DNA from: Salinicola halimionae
GTDB taxonomy: Bacteria; Pseudomonadota; Gammaproteobacteria; Pseudomonadales; Halomonadaceae
Assembly (NCBI RefSeq): GCF_003206065.1
Contig: NZ_PZJQ01000004.1
Coordinates: 655,168-719,167, forward strand
DNA length: 64,000 nt
Direction of reading: 5' to 3'
Shown one piece after another: positions 16,559-26,307 of this stretch. The translations under genes were made by a program, and so were the position numbers. Position 1 is the first letter of the stretch; each line of letters starts with the position of its first letter. The notes under the pieces were generated by a model. That model was not told the DNA's origin. It worked only from the letters and a program-made list of their open reading frames with translations, and searched no databases.

Positions 16559-18154
16559 TCAGCCGGCGAAAGCGAAGTAGATCGCGAAGACCAGGATCAG
16601 CAACACGATACCCACCGGCACGGCACCTTTCCACGGCGTCAGATCGACCGCCTTGACGTCTTCATGGACCCAGGCTTCGCGACGCGGGGCGATCTTGCCG
16701 ATCAGCAGCATCACCACCACGAGCAGCACGAACACGCCGGCAACGAAATGATACTGGTTGGTGATCTCCAGGATGCCGTTGAACGGGGGCACGAAGTAGC
16801 CGGCGGCGATCAGCACGATCCCCCCGATCAGACCGAAGATGGCGGCCGATTCCGGCACCCGCTTGGTCAACAGGCCGACGATTACCACCGCCAGGATCGG
16901 GATGAAGTAGATAGCGTTCATCGTCTGGAGGTAGTCGAACAGGCTGTCCTGGCCGGCCAGCATCGGCGCTATCGTCATGGCTGCCACTGCCATGATCCAG
17001 CCGAAGATTTTGCCGGCGTTGACGACCTGCTGCTCGCTGGCCTCCTTTTTGAATATGCCTTTGTAGATGCCCAGGCTGAAGAGCGTCGTGGTGCTGTTCA
17101 GTGCCGAGTTGAAGGACGACAGGATCGCGCCGACCATGACGGCGGCGAAGAAGCCGGTCAGCCACGGCGGCAGCAGATGGAATACCAGATAGCCGTAGGC
17201 CTGGTCGCCGGCAATGCCTTCATCGGCATAGAGCTGATAGGCGATGATGCCCGGCAGTACCAGGTAAAGCGGCCCCAGCAGTTTCAGGAAGCCGGTCAGC
17301 AGCACGCCTTTCTGGCCTTCGGAGAGGCTCTTGGCGGCGAAAGTACGCTGGATGATCTGCTGATTGGTAGACCAGTAGAACAGATTGATCAGGAACACGC
17401 CGGTAAACAGTGCCGGCCACGGCACTTGCTGATCCGACCGCCCGAGCGAGTTGAGGCGATCGGGTTGCGCTTCCTGAATGGCATGCCAACCGGCAGCCAT
17501 GCCGTTACCGTCACCTACGGCATCGAGCCCCAGGTAGACGATCAGGAAACCACCGACCAACAGACCGATCGCGTTGATGGTATCGGACACCGCGACCGTG
17601 CGCAGACCACCGAACAGGGCGTAGAGAGCGCCGATGATGCCGACGATCCACACCGTCATCCACAGCAGCGTGGTGCTGGATTCGATCCCCGTGAGCACGG
17701 GCAGGTCGAGCATGCCCTGCAGGCCCACGGCGCCGGAATAGAGGATGATCGGCAGCAGTATGACCGCGTAGGCGACCAGGAAGATGACGTTACAGATCAG
17801 CTGCGTCGTCGGGCCAAAGCGTTCCTGCAGCAGCTGCGGCACGGTGGCGATACCGCTGCGCAGGAATCGCGGCAGGAAGAACAGCGCCAGCAGTACCAGT
17901 GCCACGACGGCCACGACTTCCCAGGCCATCACGCTCAGCCCGTCGGAGAAAGCCGCCCCATTCAAGCCGACCATCTGCTCCGTCGAGAGGTTGGTCATCA
18001 GCAGAGAGCCGGCGATCAGCGGGAAACTGAGGCTGCGCCCGGCAAGAAAATAGCCGCGAGTGTTGCTGAGATCATCACGGTGAGTGATGCGCCAGGTGAT
18101 CAAGGCGACCAACCCCGTGAAGAACAGAAACGAGATTAAAGTCCATGCATGCAT
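16559..18154 (-). CDS. SLC5/SSS family sodium:solute symporter
   Basis: A 531-residue permease with about 13-14 transmembrane segments. Family features include GYFLAGRSLSFPLIAGSLL near residue 33, NLSTEQMVGLNG, YALFGGLRTVAVSDTINA, FYWSTNQQIIQRTFAAKS and SSFNSALNSTTTLFSLGIY with the Na+-site serines. These traits fit the SglT/YidK-type sugar or polyol branch of the family, but the substrate cannot be read reliably. The ATG at 18154 (MHAWTLISFLFF) follows AGGAC; longer readings add a non-hydrophobic extension. It is monocistronic, with a strong terminator. In a halophile-type genome it would use the Na+ gradient for nutrient or osmolyte uptake. Confidence 0.85.
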   Translation of the reverse strand: MHAWTLISFLFFTGLVALITWRITHRDDLSNTRGYFLAGRSLSFPLIAGSLLMTNLSTEQMVGLNGAAFSDGLSVMAWEVVAVVALVLLALFFLPRFLRSGIATVPQLLQERFGPTTQLICNVIFLVAYAVILLPIILYSGAVGLQGMLDLPVLTGIESSTTLLWMTVWIVGIIGALYALFGGLRTVAVSDTINAIGLLVGGFLIVYLGLDAVGDGNGMAAGWHAIQEAQPDRLNSLGRSDQQVPWPALFTGVFLINLFYWSTNQQIIQRTFAAKSLSEGQKGVLLTGFLKLLGPLYLVLPGIIAYQLYADEGIAGDQAYGYLVFHLLPPWLTGFFAAVMVGAILSSFNSALNSTTTLFSLGIYKGIFKKEASEQQVVNAGKIFGWIMAVAAMTIAPMLAGQDSLFDYLQTMNAIYFIPILAVVIVGLLTKRVPESAAIFGLIGGIVLIAAGYFVPPFNGILEITNQYHFVAGVFVLLVVVMLLIGKIAPRREAWVHEDVKAVDLTPWKGAVPVGIVLLILVFAIYFAFAG

Positions 18155-18367
18155 AGAAGGTGTCCTAGTTGAATGCATCCCAGTGGCAGCTGTTGTGTAG
18201 GGTTGCCGCCACATTACCCGCGCAGTTTCAGGCAACTCGGATCAAACCGCTATTCGCCATTTGTCTGACATAGCTAACCCAATGTGTAGGCGTTTAGGTG
18301 CTGGCGACTTCAACCGAGACCCGAAAAATGGACAAATGCTATATCGCGTGGAGCGCAAGATAGGGCC

Positions 18368-19924
18368 TCAGTCGTCGATAGGCAGTTCGGTGGCGGTCAG
18401 ACTGCGGTGGCATTCGGGACTGAACGAGACGACGTACTTCCCCTCGAACGCGTAGAGCGTGTACCAGGCGCGGCGGGTCAGAGGCTGAAGTCGCCGGCAC
18501 CGTGCCTGGAATCGTTGGCGTAGCGTCCGGCCGTTATCGAGTTCGAAGGCCGAAGATAACCCCTGCCGATAGAGATTTTGGTAGCCCCACCAGTAACCGT
18601 TGTCGAGATAGGGGTAGATCAGTTCACCGATCATGGGATGCACGGCAATCGCGTTGCGGGTGGTTCGCGAGTAGGGCAGTGCGCCGTCGATTACCAGTGG
18701 CGCGGCCTTGGGTTGCGTGGCGAGATCATCGATCAGCTTCATTGAAACGTCATCGGCGAGGAACGCCTGTTGGTGTTGCGCGTTGCCGTAGGCGTAGGCG
18801 AGCGTGAGAGGCATCCCCAATGCCGCGACGATAAGCGGCCAGCCGACTGTGGTCTGATTGATCAGAGGCCAGCGCGACCGACCCAGACCGGCAAGAACGC
18901 AGAACAGCAATCCAGCGTAAAGCGCGCCGAATCCCATCATGACCCTGGGTCGCCAGATCGGATCCGCCAGCGCCGAGAGAAACCCCAGTCCACTCAACGG
19001 CAAGCAGAGCAGTATCACGATCATCACCGCCAGCCCCGCGAGGTTGCGCTGGTGGCACGCGGCGACCATCAGTCCAACCAGCGTCACGGCTGACAGCCCG
19101 ATCACGAGCCACCACGTCGGCTTGTCCAGGGTCATTGCCGCGTAATGCCAGAATCGCCACGTCTGTTCGATCAGATGGCCGGGCAGCTGTCCAAGCGGGG
19201 CCAGGGTGCTGTGCTGCATGCTGTAGGCGCCGCCGATCAGCCCTGCAGAAACGACTTTCGATATCACCAGTGCCAGGCTGCCAATCGTCAGCGCCCCCAG
19301 ATGGAGAGACCAGTCCGGGCGACCTCGCTGAGCGATCGTCAGGGCGACGTGAAAAGCAAGCAGCACGAAGTAGACGTTGGCGGCCGGTTGATACAAAAAC
19401 AGCGAAGCCAACACGCCCGCTCCGCCCGTCAGCCAACGAAATCCGGCCTGCCACGCGTGGTTCGCGCGCGGGTCCAGTGCACAGGCAATACCGGTGACGG
19501 CGCAGGCCAAAGCCAGGGCCATAGGCAGTGCATCGAAGTGGTATGAGAGGTTCTGTAGGAAAAACGGCTGTACGACTAGAATAAGCATCGCCAGCCAAGC
19601 GTAGTTCGAGTCAAATGTCAGTAGCCGACGGCGCCATAGCAAAATCGAGAACGTGACGGCAGCTAAGCCCAGCCATAGTGGCAGCGGGGCGAGATCGGCC
19701 AGGCGCGGGCCACCATTGACGAGCAGCACGACTAGGCTGGAGAGAGGACGACCGTTGGAAACCCAGCCCATTTCTCCGTGAAAGGCACGCCAGACATCAT
19801 CGCGATAGAGGCGATCAGCATGGACCAAGGGGTAGCTGAAAATGGCCAGATACGCCATTATGCCCAGCCAACGGTGTAATCCGGCTGACATGATCACCTG
19901 ATCGGGGTGCGATTCGATACGCAT
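18368..19924 (-). CDS. GtrII-like membrane glucosyltransferase
   Basis: A 518-residue polytopic protein with about ten hydrophobic helices and a small soluble C-terminal tail. The first loop holds RLYRDDVWRAFHG and WVSNGRPLSSLVVLL, the DD/GRPL signature of the GtrII family that transfers glucose from undecaprenyl-phosphate to O-antigen in the periplasm (GT-C type). The start ATG follows GAGG at 7 bases. No gtrA flippase or gtrB bactoprenol glucosyltransferase is adjacent, so the lipid donor must come from elsewhere. O-antigen, glucan or another envelope glycan could be the acceptor. Confidence 0.7.
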   Translation of the reverse strand: MRIESHPDQVIMSAGLHRWLGIMAYLAIFSYPLVHADRLYRDDVWRAFHGEMGWVSNGRPLSSLVVLLVNGGPRLADLAPLPLWLGLAAVTFSILLWRRRLLTFDSNYAWLAMLILVVQPFFLQNLSYHFDALPMALALACAVTGIACALDPRANHAWQAGFRWLTGGAGVLASLFLYQPAANVYFVLLAFHVALTIAQRGRPDWSLHLGALTIGSLALVISKVVSAGLIGGAYSMQHSTLAPLGQLPGHLIEQTWRFWHYAAMTLDKPTWWLVIGLSAVTLVGLMVAACHQRNLAGLAVMIVILLCLPLSGLGFLSALADPIWRPRVMMGFGALYAGLLFCVLAGLGRSRWPLINQTTVGWPLIVAALGMPLTLAYAYGNAQHQQAFLADDVSMKLIDDLATQPKAAPLVIDGALPYSRTTRNAIAVHPMIGELIYPYLDNGYWWGYQNLYRQGLSSAFELDNGRTLRQRFQARCRRLQPLTRRAWYTLYAFEGKYVVSFSPECHRSLTATELPIDD

Positions 19925-20007
19925 TCATCGGCCTCATCCAACGGTGATTCAGACTGGTATATGGCAGCACGTAATTAGAGGTACAACGGCCGGGCCGGCC
20001 ATGGGGA

Positions 20008-20035
20008 CTTGCCGTGCCTTAGTGTAGCGTATGCT
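20008..20035 (+). promoter_or_regulatory. Candidate promoter for opgGH
   Basis: CTTGCC and TATGCT are spaced by 16 bases. This would give a leader of about 180 bases before opgG. The -35 match is poor, so confidence is low. Confidence 0.3.
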
Positions 20036-20221
20036 AGACTTACGGAGTACGAAGCACGGAAGCTTCGCCATCCCGTCACTATTCATCGTTAGTCGTGCCA
20101 GTGCGCCGTCTCACGGTGGCGCCTTCCCAGCTTGGCTCGGCTTACCGTTTTGCAGTATGGCATGCGTGGCCTCGAACGATTCGTGCCCGTTGATATCGGG
20201 CAAGATAGCTATGACAGGAGT

Positions 20222-21820
20222 ATGAGTGTGAGTGCATTGATCCGGCGAAGTAACCTTGAAAAACGCAAGGCGCTTCTTCCGGTGGTAGCCCTGACCGGGT
20301 TGCTACTCAGCGGTATCGCCCAAAACGTGTTGGCTTTTGGTTTCGATGATGTCGCGAAGAAAGCCGAAGACCTTTCAAGCCAGGGTTACAGTGAACCTGA
20401 GCGAAATTTGCCGGAAGCGCTGCGCAACCTGGATTATGGTCAGTACGAGCAGATCCAGTACAAGCGTGATCGTGACGTCTGGAGTGGAGAGGACGGAGTA
20501 CCCTTTACTCTCAGCTTCTTCCATGAAGGCATGCACTATGACAGCGCCATTCAGCTGCATAGCGTCGACGATCAGGGCGTGCACGATTTCGCGTTCAATT
20601 CTGACGACTTTACCTACGGCAATCTGGAACTGGCAGATGACGTCAAGAATGACGACGGCCTGGGCATTGCCGGTTTCAAGGTCAATTACGCTCTCAATCA
20701 GTCCGATCGCAAGGACGAGACGATGGTCTTCCTCGGTGCGAGTTATTTTCGCGTCATCGGTAAGGACCAGGTCTACGGCGTTTCCGGCCGCGGTCTTGCG
20801 GTGGACACCGGCTTGCCCTCCGGCGAAGAGTTTCCCCGGTTCAAGGAGTTCTGGATCGTCAAGCCGAGCAAGTCGAGTCAGTATCTGACGATCTTCGCTC
20901 TACTTGATTCGCCCAGCCTGACCGGCGCCTATCGTTTCGTACTGCGCCCAGGCAACGATACCGTCGTTGACGTCAAATCGCGCCTGTTCCTGCGTCGTCC
21001 CGTCGAGAAGTTGGGCGTGGCACCGCTGACCAGCATGTATCTCTACGGTCCGGAGCAGCCATCTTCGACGCTGAACTATCGGCCGGCCATTCACGACTCC
21101 AACGGTCTTTTGATCAGTGATTCTCAGAACGGCTGGACCTGGCGCCCGCTGGCCAACCCGGCGAAGTTGATGATGAACGAGCAGGCCACGCCGCGACTGC
21201 GAGGTTACGGCCTGATGCAACGTGATCACGACTTCGACAACTATCAGGATATCGATAGCCGTTATGACTTGCGCCCCAGCGCTTGGGTCGAGCCTCAGAA
21301 CGAATGGGGAGCGGGCAAGGTGGAGCTGATCCAGATCCCGACGCCCAACGAGACCAACGACAATATCGTGTCCATGTGGCTGCCGGAGACCGCACCCGGA
21401 CCTGATCCCGACAAGGCGTTGGACTACGATTATCGACTCACCGTGACCAAAGACGAGAACCGTTACGTCGATCCTTCGCTCGCCTGGGTGGATCAGACGC
21501 GCCGTTCTCGCGGAGAAGTCCGTAAGGACGATCTGGTTCGGGAAGCCGACGGTTCGACGGCGTTCGTGCTGGATTTCGTGGGCCCGTCGCTGTCCGGACT
21601 AAACGACGATGCCAATATCAGCGTTCAAGCCAGTGTCGGTGACAACGGTGAGCTGGTGGATAGCCATGCCGAGCGTAATCCGGCGACCGGCGGCTGGCGC
21701 GTGTTCGTCAAGATCAAGCGTAGCGACAATAATCAGCCGCTGGATATTCGCGCGCACCTGAACCAAGGCGACAAGCGGATTTCCGAGACCTGGTATTACC
21801 GGCTGCCAGCCAATGGCTGA
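20222..21820 (+). CDS. opgG: Periplasmic glucan biosynthesis protein OpgG (MdoG)
   Basis: A 532-residue periplasmic protein needed to build osmoregulated periplasmic glucans; E. coli OpgG is 511. An N-terminal signal peptide has a basic start and a hydrophobic core ([15 protein letters not shown]), with likely cleavage after NVLA. Beyond it are the MdoG-type beta-sandwich domains, with [15 protein letters not shown] and [16 protein letters not shown] among family-like stretches. The start is ambiguous: AGGAG ends one base before ATG 20222 but sits 7 bases before GTG 20228, so the GTG (two codons later) may be the true start. It overlaps opgH by 8 bases (ATGGCTGA). Confidence 0.93.
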   Translation: MSVSALIRRSNLEKRKALLPVVALTGLLLSGIAQNVLAFGFDDVAKKAEDLSSQGYSEPERNLPEALRNLDYGQYEQIQYKRDRDVWSGEDGVPFTLSFFHEGMHYDSAIQLHSVDDQGVHDFAFNSDDFTYGNLELADDVKNDDGLGIAGFKVNYALNQSDRKDETMVFLGASYFRVIGKDQVYGVSGRGLAVDTGLPSGEEFPRFKEFWIVKPSKSSQYLTIFALLDSPSLTGAYRFVLRPGNDTVVDVKSRLFLRRPVEKLGVAPLTSMYLYGPEQPSSTLNYRPAIHDSNGLLISDSQNGWTWRPLANPAKLMMNEQATPRLRGYGLMQRDHDFDNYQDIDSRYDLRPSAWVEPQNEWGAGKVELIQIPTPNETNDNIVSMWLPETAPGPDPDKALDYDYRLTVTKDENRYVDPSLAWVDQTRRSRGEVRKDDLVREADGSTAFVLDFVGPSLSGLNDDANISVQASVGDNGELVDSHAERNPATGGWRVFVKIKRSDNNQPLDIRAHLNQGDKRISETWYYRLPANG

Positions 21821-24311
21821 AGCGACGTCGATTTCCAGGATGACGTCAGCCGAACACTATCTGGAACGGCTGGCGCTCGAGGCTCAGGATCGTGACGAAC
21901 GGCGCAAGCTCTTGGCCAGCGATCTGGACACTCATGACATGGCTTCCCTGCACGCTGCGCTAGGCGGGGGAGAGGTCGGTAACGATGATCCCGCCGCCAG
22001 TTCGGTGGGACGTCGGCTGGCCCTTGCCTATGCCGAGCCGCCGCTGGCGCCGCCCGAGATCCTCGACACCGACGAGCATGGCGTCACGCGCTTGCGAACG
22101 GCGCCGCCGATGCAGCGTACGCCGCTAGCTCCAGAGAAGTGGTCGACCAACCCGTTCGTGCGTTATGGGCAGCGGGTCAGGAACTGGGCGGGTCGCGGCT
22201 TCCGCCGCAAGCAGCGCGAAACCAGGCCGGCGCCTCGCTGGCAAAGGATCGCGTCCGCTCGACGCTGGGTGCTGCTGGTGCTGATATTCGGTCAGAGCAT
22301 CGTCGCGGCCAACCAGATGCGGACGGTGTTGCCTTACCAGGGCCAGCAGTGGCTGGAAATCGCCATTCTGGCACTGTTCGTATTGCTTTTCGCCTGGGTT
22401 TCGGCGGGTTTCTGGACCGCCTTGATGGGGTTCTTCCAGTTGCTGCGGGGCAAGGATCGCTACGCCATCGATTCCGAAGTGGGTGACGAGCCGATTCCGG
22501 ACGACGCGCGTACAGCGTTGCTGGTGCCGATCTGCAATGAAGATGTGCCACGGGTTTTCGCCGGTGTGCGGGCGACGATCGAATCGCTACGCCAGAGTGG
22601 TAATGATCGTCATTTCGACGTGTTCATCTTGAGCGATACTTTCGACCCCGATATCGCGATCCAGGAAACTCACGCATGGTTGGCGCTGTGCCGGGATCTC
22701 GATGCCTTCGGTCAGGTCTTCTATCGCCGTCGTCAGCGGCGCGTCAAACGCAAGAGCGGCAATCTCGACGACTTCTGTCGGCGCTGGGGTGCGCTTTACC
22801 GCTACATGCTGGTACTCGATGCCGACAGCGTGATGACAGGGGCCTGTCTGACCCGCCTGGTCCAGATGATGGAGACGCATTCGGAGGCGGGTATCGTGCA
22901 GACTGCCCCCCGTGCATCCGGGCGCCAGAACCTCTACGCCCGCATGCAGCAATTCGCCACGCGCGTCTATGGCCCGCTATTCACTGCCGGGTTGCACTTC
23001 TGGCAGCTGGGTGAGTCGCATTACTGGGGGCACAACGCCATTATTCGGGTGGCGCCGTTCATGCGCCACTGCATGTTGGCGCCGTTACCCGGCAAGGGGT
23101 CGATGTCCGGTGAGATCCTGTCTCACGATTTCGTCGAAGCCGCGCTGATGCGGCGTGCAGGCTGGGGCGTATGGATTGCCTACGAGTTGGAGGGCAGCTA
23201 CGAGGAAATGCCCCCCAACCTCCTCGAGGAGCTCGGTCGCGACCGCCGCTGGTGTCACGGCAACCTGATGAACTTCCGGCTGTTTCTATCCAAAGGGATT
23301 CATCCGGTGCATCGGGCCGTTTTCTTGACGGGCTTGATGTCCTATATCTCGGCCCCGCTGTGGTTCCTGTTTTTGGTGTTGTCGACCGCACTGCTTGCCG
23401 TACATACCTTGAGCACGCCCAATTACTTCCCGGAGCCGGGGATGATGTTTCCGGTGTGGCCACAGTGGAATCCGACGCTCGCCGTTGGCCTTTTCGGCGC
23501 GACAGCGACACTGCTGTTCCTGCCTAAGGTGTTGAGCGTGATTCTCGTATGGGTGCAGGGCAGTCGTCAGTTCGGCGGGCCGCTAAAGGTGCTGCTGAGC
23601 ATGGTGCTGGAGTCGCTATTTTCCATGGCACTGGCGCCGGTGCGCATGCTGTTCCATACGCGGTTCGTGTTGACTTCGATCATGGGCTGGGCCATCCAGT
23701 GGCGATCGCCGTCTCGTGAGAACAGCGATACCACCTGGGGAGACGCAATCCGCAACCACTGGAGTCAGACGCTGATCGGTGCAGTCTGGGCCGTCGGGGT
23801 CTATCTCATGGAGCCGACCTTCCTGTGGTGGCTGTCGCCGATCGTGGGCGCGATGATGATATCGATCCCGGTATCGACGCTGTCGAGTCGGGTTTCGCTG
23901 GGTCGGGCCTGCTTCCGGGCAAGGCTGTTCCGGATTCCCGAGGAGACGCACCCGCCACGAGTGCTGCGCCGTATGGTACGTCATCTGGGCAGGATGAACG
24001 CCGCCGCGCCTGCGCCGCATTTCGTCCAGGTGGTTCTGGACCCGGTCTCCAATGCGCTGGCGACGGCGCTGGGTACCTCGCGTCACGCTTACGCCGAACC
24101 GCTGAAACGTCGACGCCAGGAGCGTGTGACTCGGGCCGTCAGGCAAGGGCCGTCATCCATGAGCAACCTGGAACGGTTAGCGTTCCTGGACGATCCAGTG
24201 ATGTTGTCCCAGTTGCATTGGCAAGTCTGGGAGGACGCAGACGCCCATGTCGCCTGGCATCAGCACGGATTGCCCACCAGGGCCACTTTCCGGGTGCCGG
24301 CATTCACCTGA
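21813..24311 (+). CDS. opgH: Glucan biosynthesis glucosyltransferase H
   Basis: An 832-residue inner-membrane GT2 enzyme that polymerises the beta-1,2 glucan backbone from UDP-glucose. A cytoplasmic N-terminal region (about 1-150) is followed by two TM segments (about 150-210), the GT2 domain ([26 protein letters not shown]; late [11 protein letters not shown], the RRW motif) and several C-terminal TM helices to about residue 690, then a soluble tail. The gene overlaps opgG by 8 bases, so translation is coupled. Acyl and other substituents of the glucan are added by other proteins; an acyltransferase lies 0.6 kb downstream. Confidence 0.94.
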   Translation: MAEATSISRMTSAEHYLERLALEAQDRDERRKLLASDLDTHDMASLHAALGGGEVGNDDPAASSVGRRLALAYAEPPLAPPEILDTDEHGVTRLRTAPPMQRTPLAPEKWSTNPFVRYGQRVRNWAGRGFRRKQRETRPAPRWQRIASARRWVLLVLIFGQSIVAANQMRTVLPYQGQQWLEIAILALFVLLFAWVSAGFWTALMGFFQLLRGKDRYAIDSEVGDEPIPDDARTALLVPICNEDVPRVFAGVRATIESLRQSGNDRHFDVFILSDTFDPDIAIQETHAWLALCRDLDAFGQVFYRRRQRRVKRKSGNLDDFCRRWGALYRYMLVLDADSVMTGACLTRLVQMMETHSEAGIVQTAPRASGRQNLYARMQQFATRVYGPLFTAGLHFWQLGESHYWGHNAIIRVAPFMRHCMLAPLPGKGSMSGEILSHDFVEAALMRRAGWGVWIAYELEGSYEEMPPNLLEELGRDRRWCHGNLMNFRLFLSKGIHPVHRAVFLTGLMSYISAPLWFLFLVLSTALLAVHTLSTPNYFPEPGMMFPVWPQWNPTLAVGLFGATATLLFLPKVLSVILVWVQGSRQFGGPLKVLLSMVLESLFSMALAPVRMLFHTRFVLTSIMGWAIQWRSPSRENSDTTWGDAIRNHWSQTLIGAVWAVGVYLMEPTFLWWLSPIVGAMMISIPVSTLSSRVSLGRACFRARLFRIPEETHPPRVLRRMVRHLGRMNAAAPAPHFVQVVLDPVSNALATALGTSRHAYAEPLKRRRQERVTRAVRQGPSSMSNLERLAFLDDPVMLSQLHWQVWEDADAHVAWHQHGLPTRATFRVPAFT

Positions 24312-24353
24312 TCGACGCGTCGGATTCTCCGGCGAGAATGTCAGTGCGATAAA

Positions 24354-24380
24354 AGCAGACCACGGTTTGTCCGTGGTCTT
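24354..24380. terminator. Hairpin after opgH
   Basis: GACCACGG (24358-24365) pairs with CCGTGGTC (24371-24378) around a 5-base loop. Plus-strand T content after it is weak (TTCG), while the minus strand has TTTT, so it may act in both directions or mainly separate opgH from glsB. Confidence 0.6.
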
Positions 24381-24400
24381 CGAAGATTGGTCGATTGGTG

Positions 24401-24412
24401 TCTATGCTTAAG
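24401..24412 (+). promoter_or_regulatory. Sigma-S-like -10 element for the GlsB/YeaQ gene
   Basis: TCTATGCTTAAG matches the extended -10 pattern typical of RpoS promoters (TCTATACTTAA) at all but one position. No good -35 box is seen, which also fits sigma-S use. It would start transcription about 55-60 bases before the gene. Confidence 0.5.
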
Positions 24413-24473
24413 CGGGGATGACGTCGAGTTGTCCCCGAGCTATCCATGCTGAAGGGAATCAAGGAGTAACACT

Positions 24474-24716
24474 ATGGGCTTTATCTTGTGGCTGATTATT
24501 GGCGGGATCGCTGGCTGGATTGCCGGAAAGGTCATGCGCGGCGGTGGTTTTGGCGTTCTGGGGAATATCGTTGTCGGTATCATCGGTGCCGTGCTTGGCG
24601 GCTTCCTGTTCAGCCTGCTGGGGCTATCGTCCAACGGCTTCATCGGCTCGCTGGTCGTCGCCACCATCGGGGCAATTATCCTGTTGTGGATCGTTGCCAA
24701 GGTCAAAAAAGCCTAG
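24474..24716 (+). CDS. GlsB/YeaQ/YmgE family stress-response membrane protein
   Basis: An 80-residue transglycosylase-associated-type membrane protein with three hydrophobic, glycine-rich segments. WLIIGGIAGWIAGKVMRGG at the N-terminus and GNIVVGIIGAVLGGFLF in the middle are the family pattern. AAGGAG lies 7-8 bases before the ATG. Family members in E. coli are induced in stationary phase or osmotic stress, which agrees with the sigma-S-like -10 upstream. It is followed by a small terminator. Confidence 0.88.
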   Translation: MGFILWLIIGGIAGWIAGKVMRGGGFGVLGNIVVGIIGAVLGGFLFSLLGLSSNGFIGSLVVATIGAIILLWIVAKVKKA

Positions 24717-24748
24717 GCTTGTTCGGTATCGCCAGGTTCTGAAACGGA

Positions 24749-24773
24749 AGGCCGCGCCAATGCGCGGCTTTCC
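24749..24773 (+). terminator. Terminator after the GlsB/YeaQ gene
   Basis: GCCGCGC (24751-24757) pairs with GCGCGGC (24762-24768) around a CAAT loop, followed by TTTCCTGT. Confidence 0.7.
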
Positions 24774-24893
24774 TGTATGGGTTTCCACCACGGGTTTTCA
24801 GGACGGGTCTCCAGGATGGAGGCGTCGGAGATGAAGATTGCTGGCGAGAATCAGGTACACTAGCGCCTTTTGACGGCCAGAGATCTGCAACGG

Positions 24894-26174
24894 ATGCCTG
24901 ATTCATCGACCGCCATGCGTAAAGAGCGCTTCATCGGGCTTGAGTGGTTACGCTTTCTGCTCGGCTTGTATATCGTCATCTTTCATACGCTACACAATTA
25001 CCCGTCCATTCGTGGCTGGTCCCATTATGTGACCGATATCGGATTCTTCTCGACCAGCGCTTTCTTTGCGTTGTCCGGCTTTTTATTGACGCACGTCTAT
25101 CTCGATGCCTCGCATCAAATGCGCGAGCCTCCCAGGAGTTTCTGGCTCAAGCGCTTCTCCAATCTCTACCCCATTCATATCGGCTCGCTGGTTTTAGCCA
25201 TGACGGTATCGGCATTGGTCGGCTACCTTGCGATAGCGCCGGGTGATAGCGATATCTCATTGCGGTTCGTGGTGTACGACGTCAATAACGATGTCGGTCA
25301 GTTGGACTGGGAGAGCTTGAACCACACCATGGGGTCGCTGGAAACGGGCATCAATCTGCTGCTCAATCTAACGTTGCTGCACGCCTGGAACCCGCTTTAT
25401 CTGACCTTCAATCCGCCGTCCTGGTCGATTTCGGCACTGTTCTTCTTCTACTTGACCTTTCCGTGGCTGGCGCCGCGGTTACGGCGCGTGCTGCATCCAC
25501 GCCGCGCGATTCTGCTGGTCAATATCATCTATCTGATTCCACCGCTCTATGTCATTTTGACCACTGACTACGGCGTGCCGGAAACGGGTATTCTGCATCG
25601 AAATCCGCTAATCCGCTTGCCGGAATTCGCGTCCGGTATCTTGCTGTACGTCTTCTATGCCCAGCGCAAGACTCAGGGGCGGCTGATGTCACTGCCCCAG
25701 TGCTGCCTGACGCTATTGATCGTGGCGCTCAGCGTGGTTGTCGCCGTCTATCTGCTGGGATTGGGTCATGCCTGGTATTATGCCTTGCATAACGGCCTGC
25801 TGTTGTGGTCGCAACTGGCGTTGATCTATGTCGCCGCGCATTGGGGGGAGCCACGCAGCCCTCGATTGATGCGCTGGGCGACAAGGCTCGGGGGCGCTTC
25901 GTTGCCGATGTTCGCCCTGCATGTGCCCCTGTATGCGGTATTCTCGCGGGTCGAACGAGTGATATCCGGTGACCCCGGTCTGTGTTCGACGGACTTCAAG
26001 GGCTGTCTGGCAGCAGCGGGCGAGCTGCACCTGTGGCTGTATCCGCTGTTCCTCGTCATGACCGTGCTCCTCTGCGTTCTGTTTCAGGAACAGTTCGTGG
26101 TGCGAGTCAGAAAATTCCTGCTCCGCCATCTGCTAGGGCAAACCCCGCGCTCTCACACCGAGAAATTGAGCTAG
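24894..26174 (+). CDS. Acyltransferase 3 family membrane protein (possible glucan decorator)
   Basis: A 426-residue integral membrane protein with about ten helices and no extra soluble domain. RFIGLEWLRFLLGLYIVIFH and FFSTSAFFALSGFLLTHVYL match the N-terminal region of acyltransferase-3 proteins, with the TM1 histidine in VIFHTLHNYP. This family acylates periplasmic sugars, and OpgC, which succinylates osmoregulated periplasmic glucans, belongs to it. The closeness to opgGH makes OPG modification a fair inference, but the donor and acceptor are not readable. The start is uncertain: ATG 24894 is used; TTG 24870 and ATG 24915 are alternatives. Confidence 0.8.
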   Translation: MPDSSTAMRKERFIGLEWLRFLLGLYIVIFHTLHNYPSIRGWSHYVTDIGFFSTSAFFALSGFLLTHVYLDASHQMREPPRSFWLKRFSNLYPIHIGSLVLAMTVSALVGYLAIAPGDSDISLRFVVYDVNNDVGQLDWESLNHTMGSLETGINLLLNLTLLHAWNPLYLTFNPPSWSISALFFFYLTFPWLAPRLRRVLHPRRAILLVNIIYLIPPLYVILTTDYGVPETGILHRNPLIRLPEFASGILLYVFYAQRKTQGRLMSLPQCCLTLLIVALSVVVAVYLLGLGHAWYYALHNGLLLWSQLALIYVAAHWGEPRSPRLMRWATRLGGASLPMFALHVPLYAVFSRVERVISGDPGLCSTDFKGCLAAAGELHLWLYPLFLVMTVLLCVLFQEQFVVRVRKFLLRHLLGQTPRSHTEKLS

Positions 26175-26307
26175 TTTCGATTGCGTCGGTCGCGCTTTAT
26201 TCTGCGCGGCCGTACTTCTAGTCGATTCGGTTGCACTTCAGGCCATCGGCGTGCGATCGGCTTTCCGTTATACTGTGCCGCCGTGTCTGCTGCTCGCGGC
26301 GTGATTC

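Noticed and set aside
16487-18139. 550-residue plus-strand frame opposite the Na+/solute symporter
   Set aside because: Highly charged, His/Gln/Asp-rich translation typical of the reverse of a hydrophobic gene; it also runs through the symporter terminator.
20031-20225. 64-codon frame upstream of opgG as a leader peptide
   Set aside because: No ribosome site and ordinary composition; it may lie in the leader but nothing supports translation.
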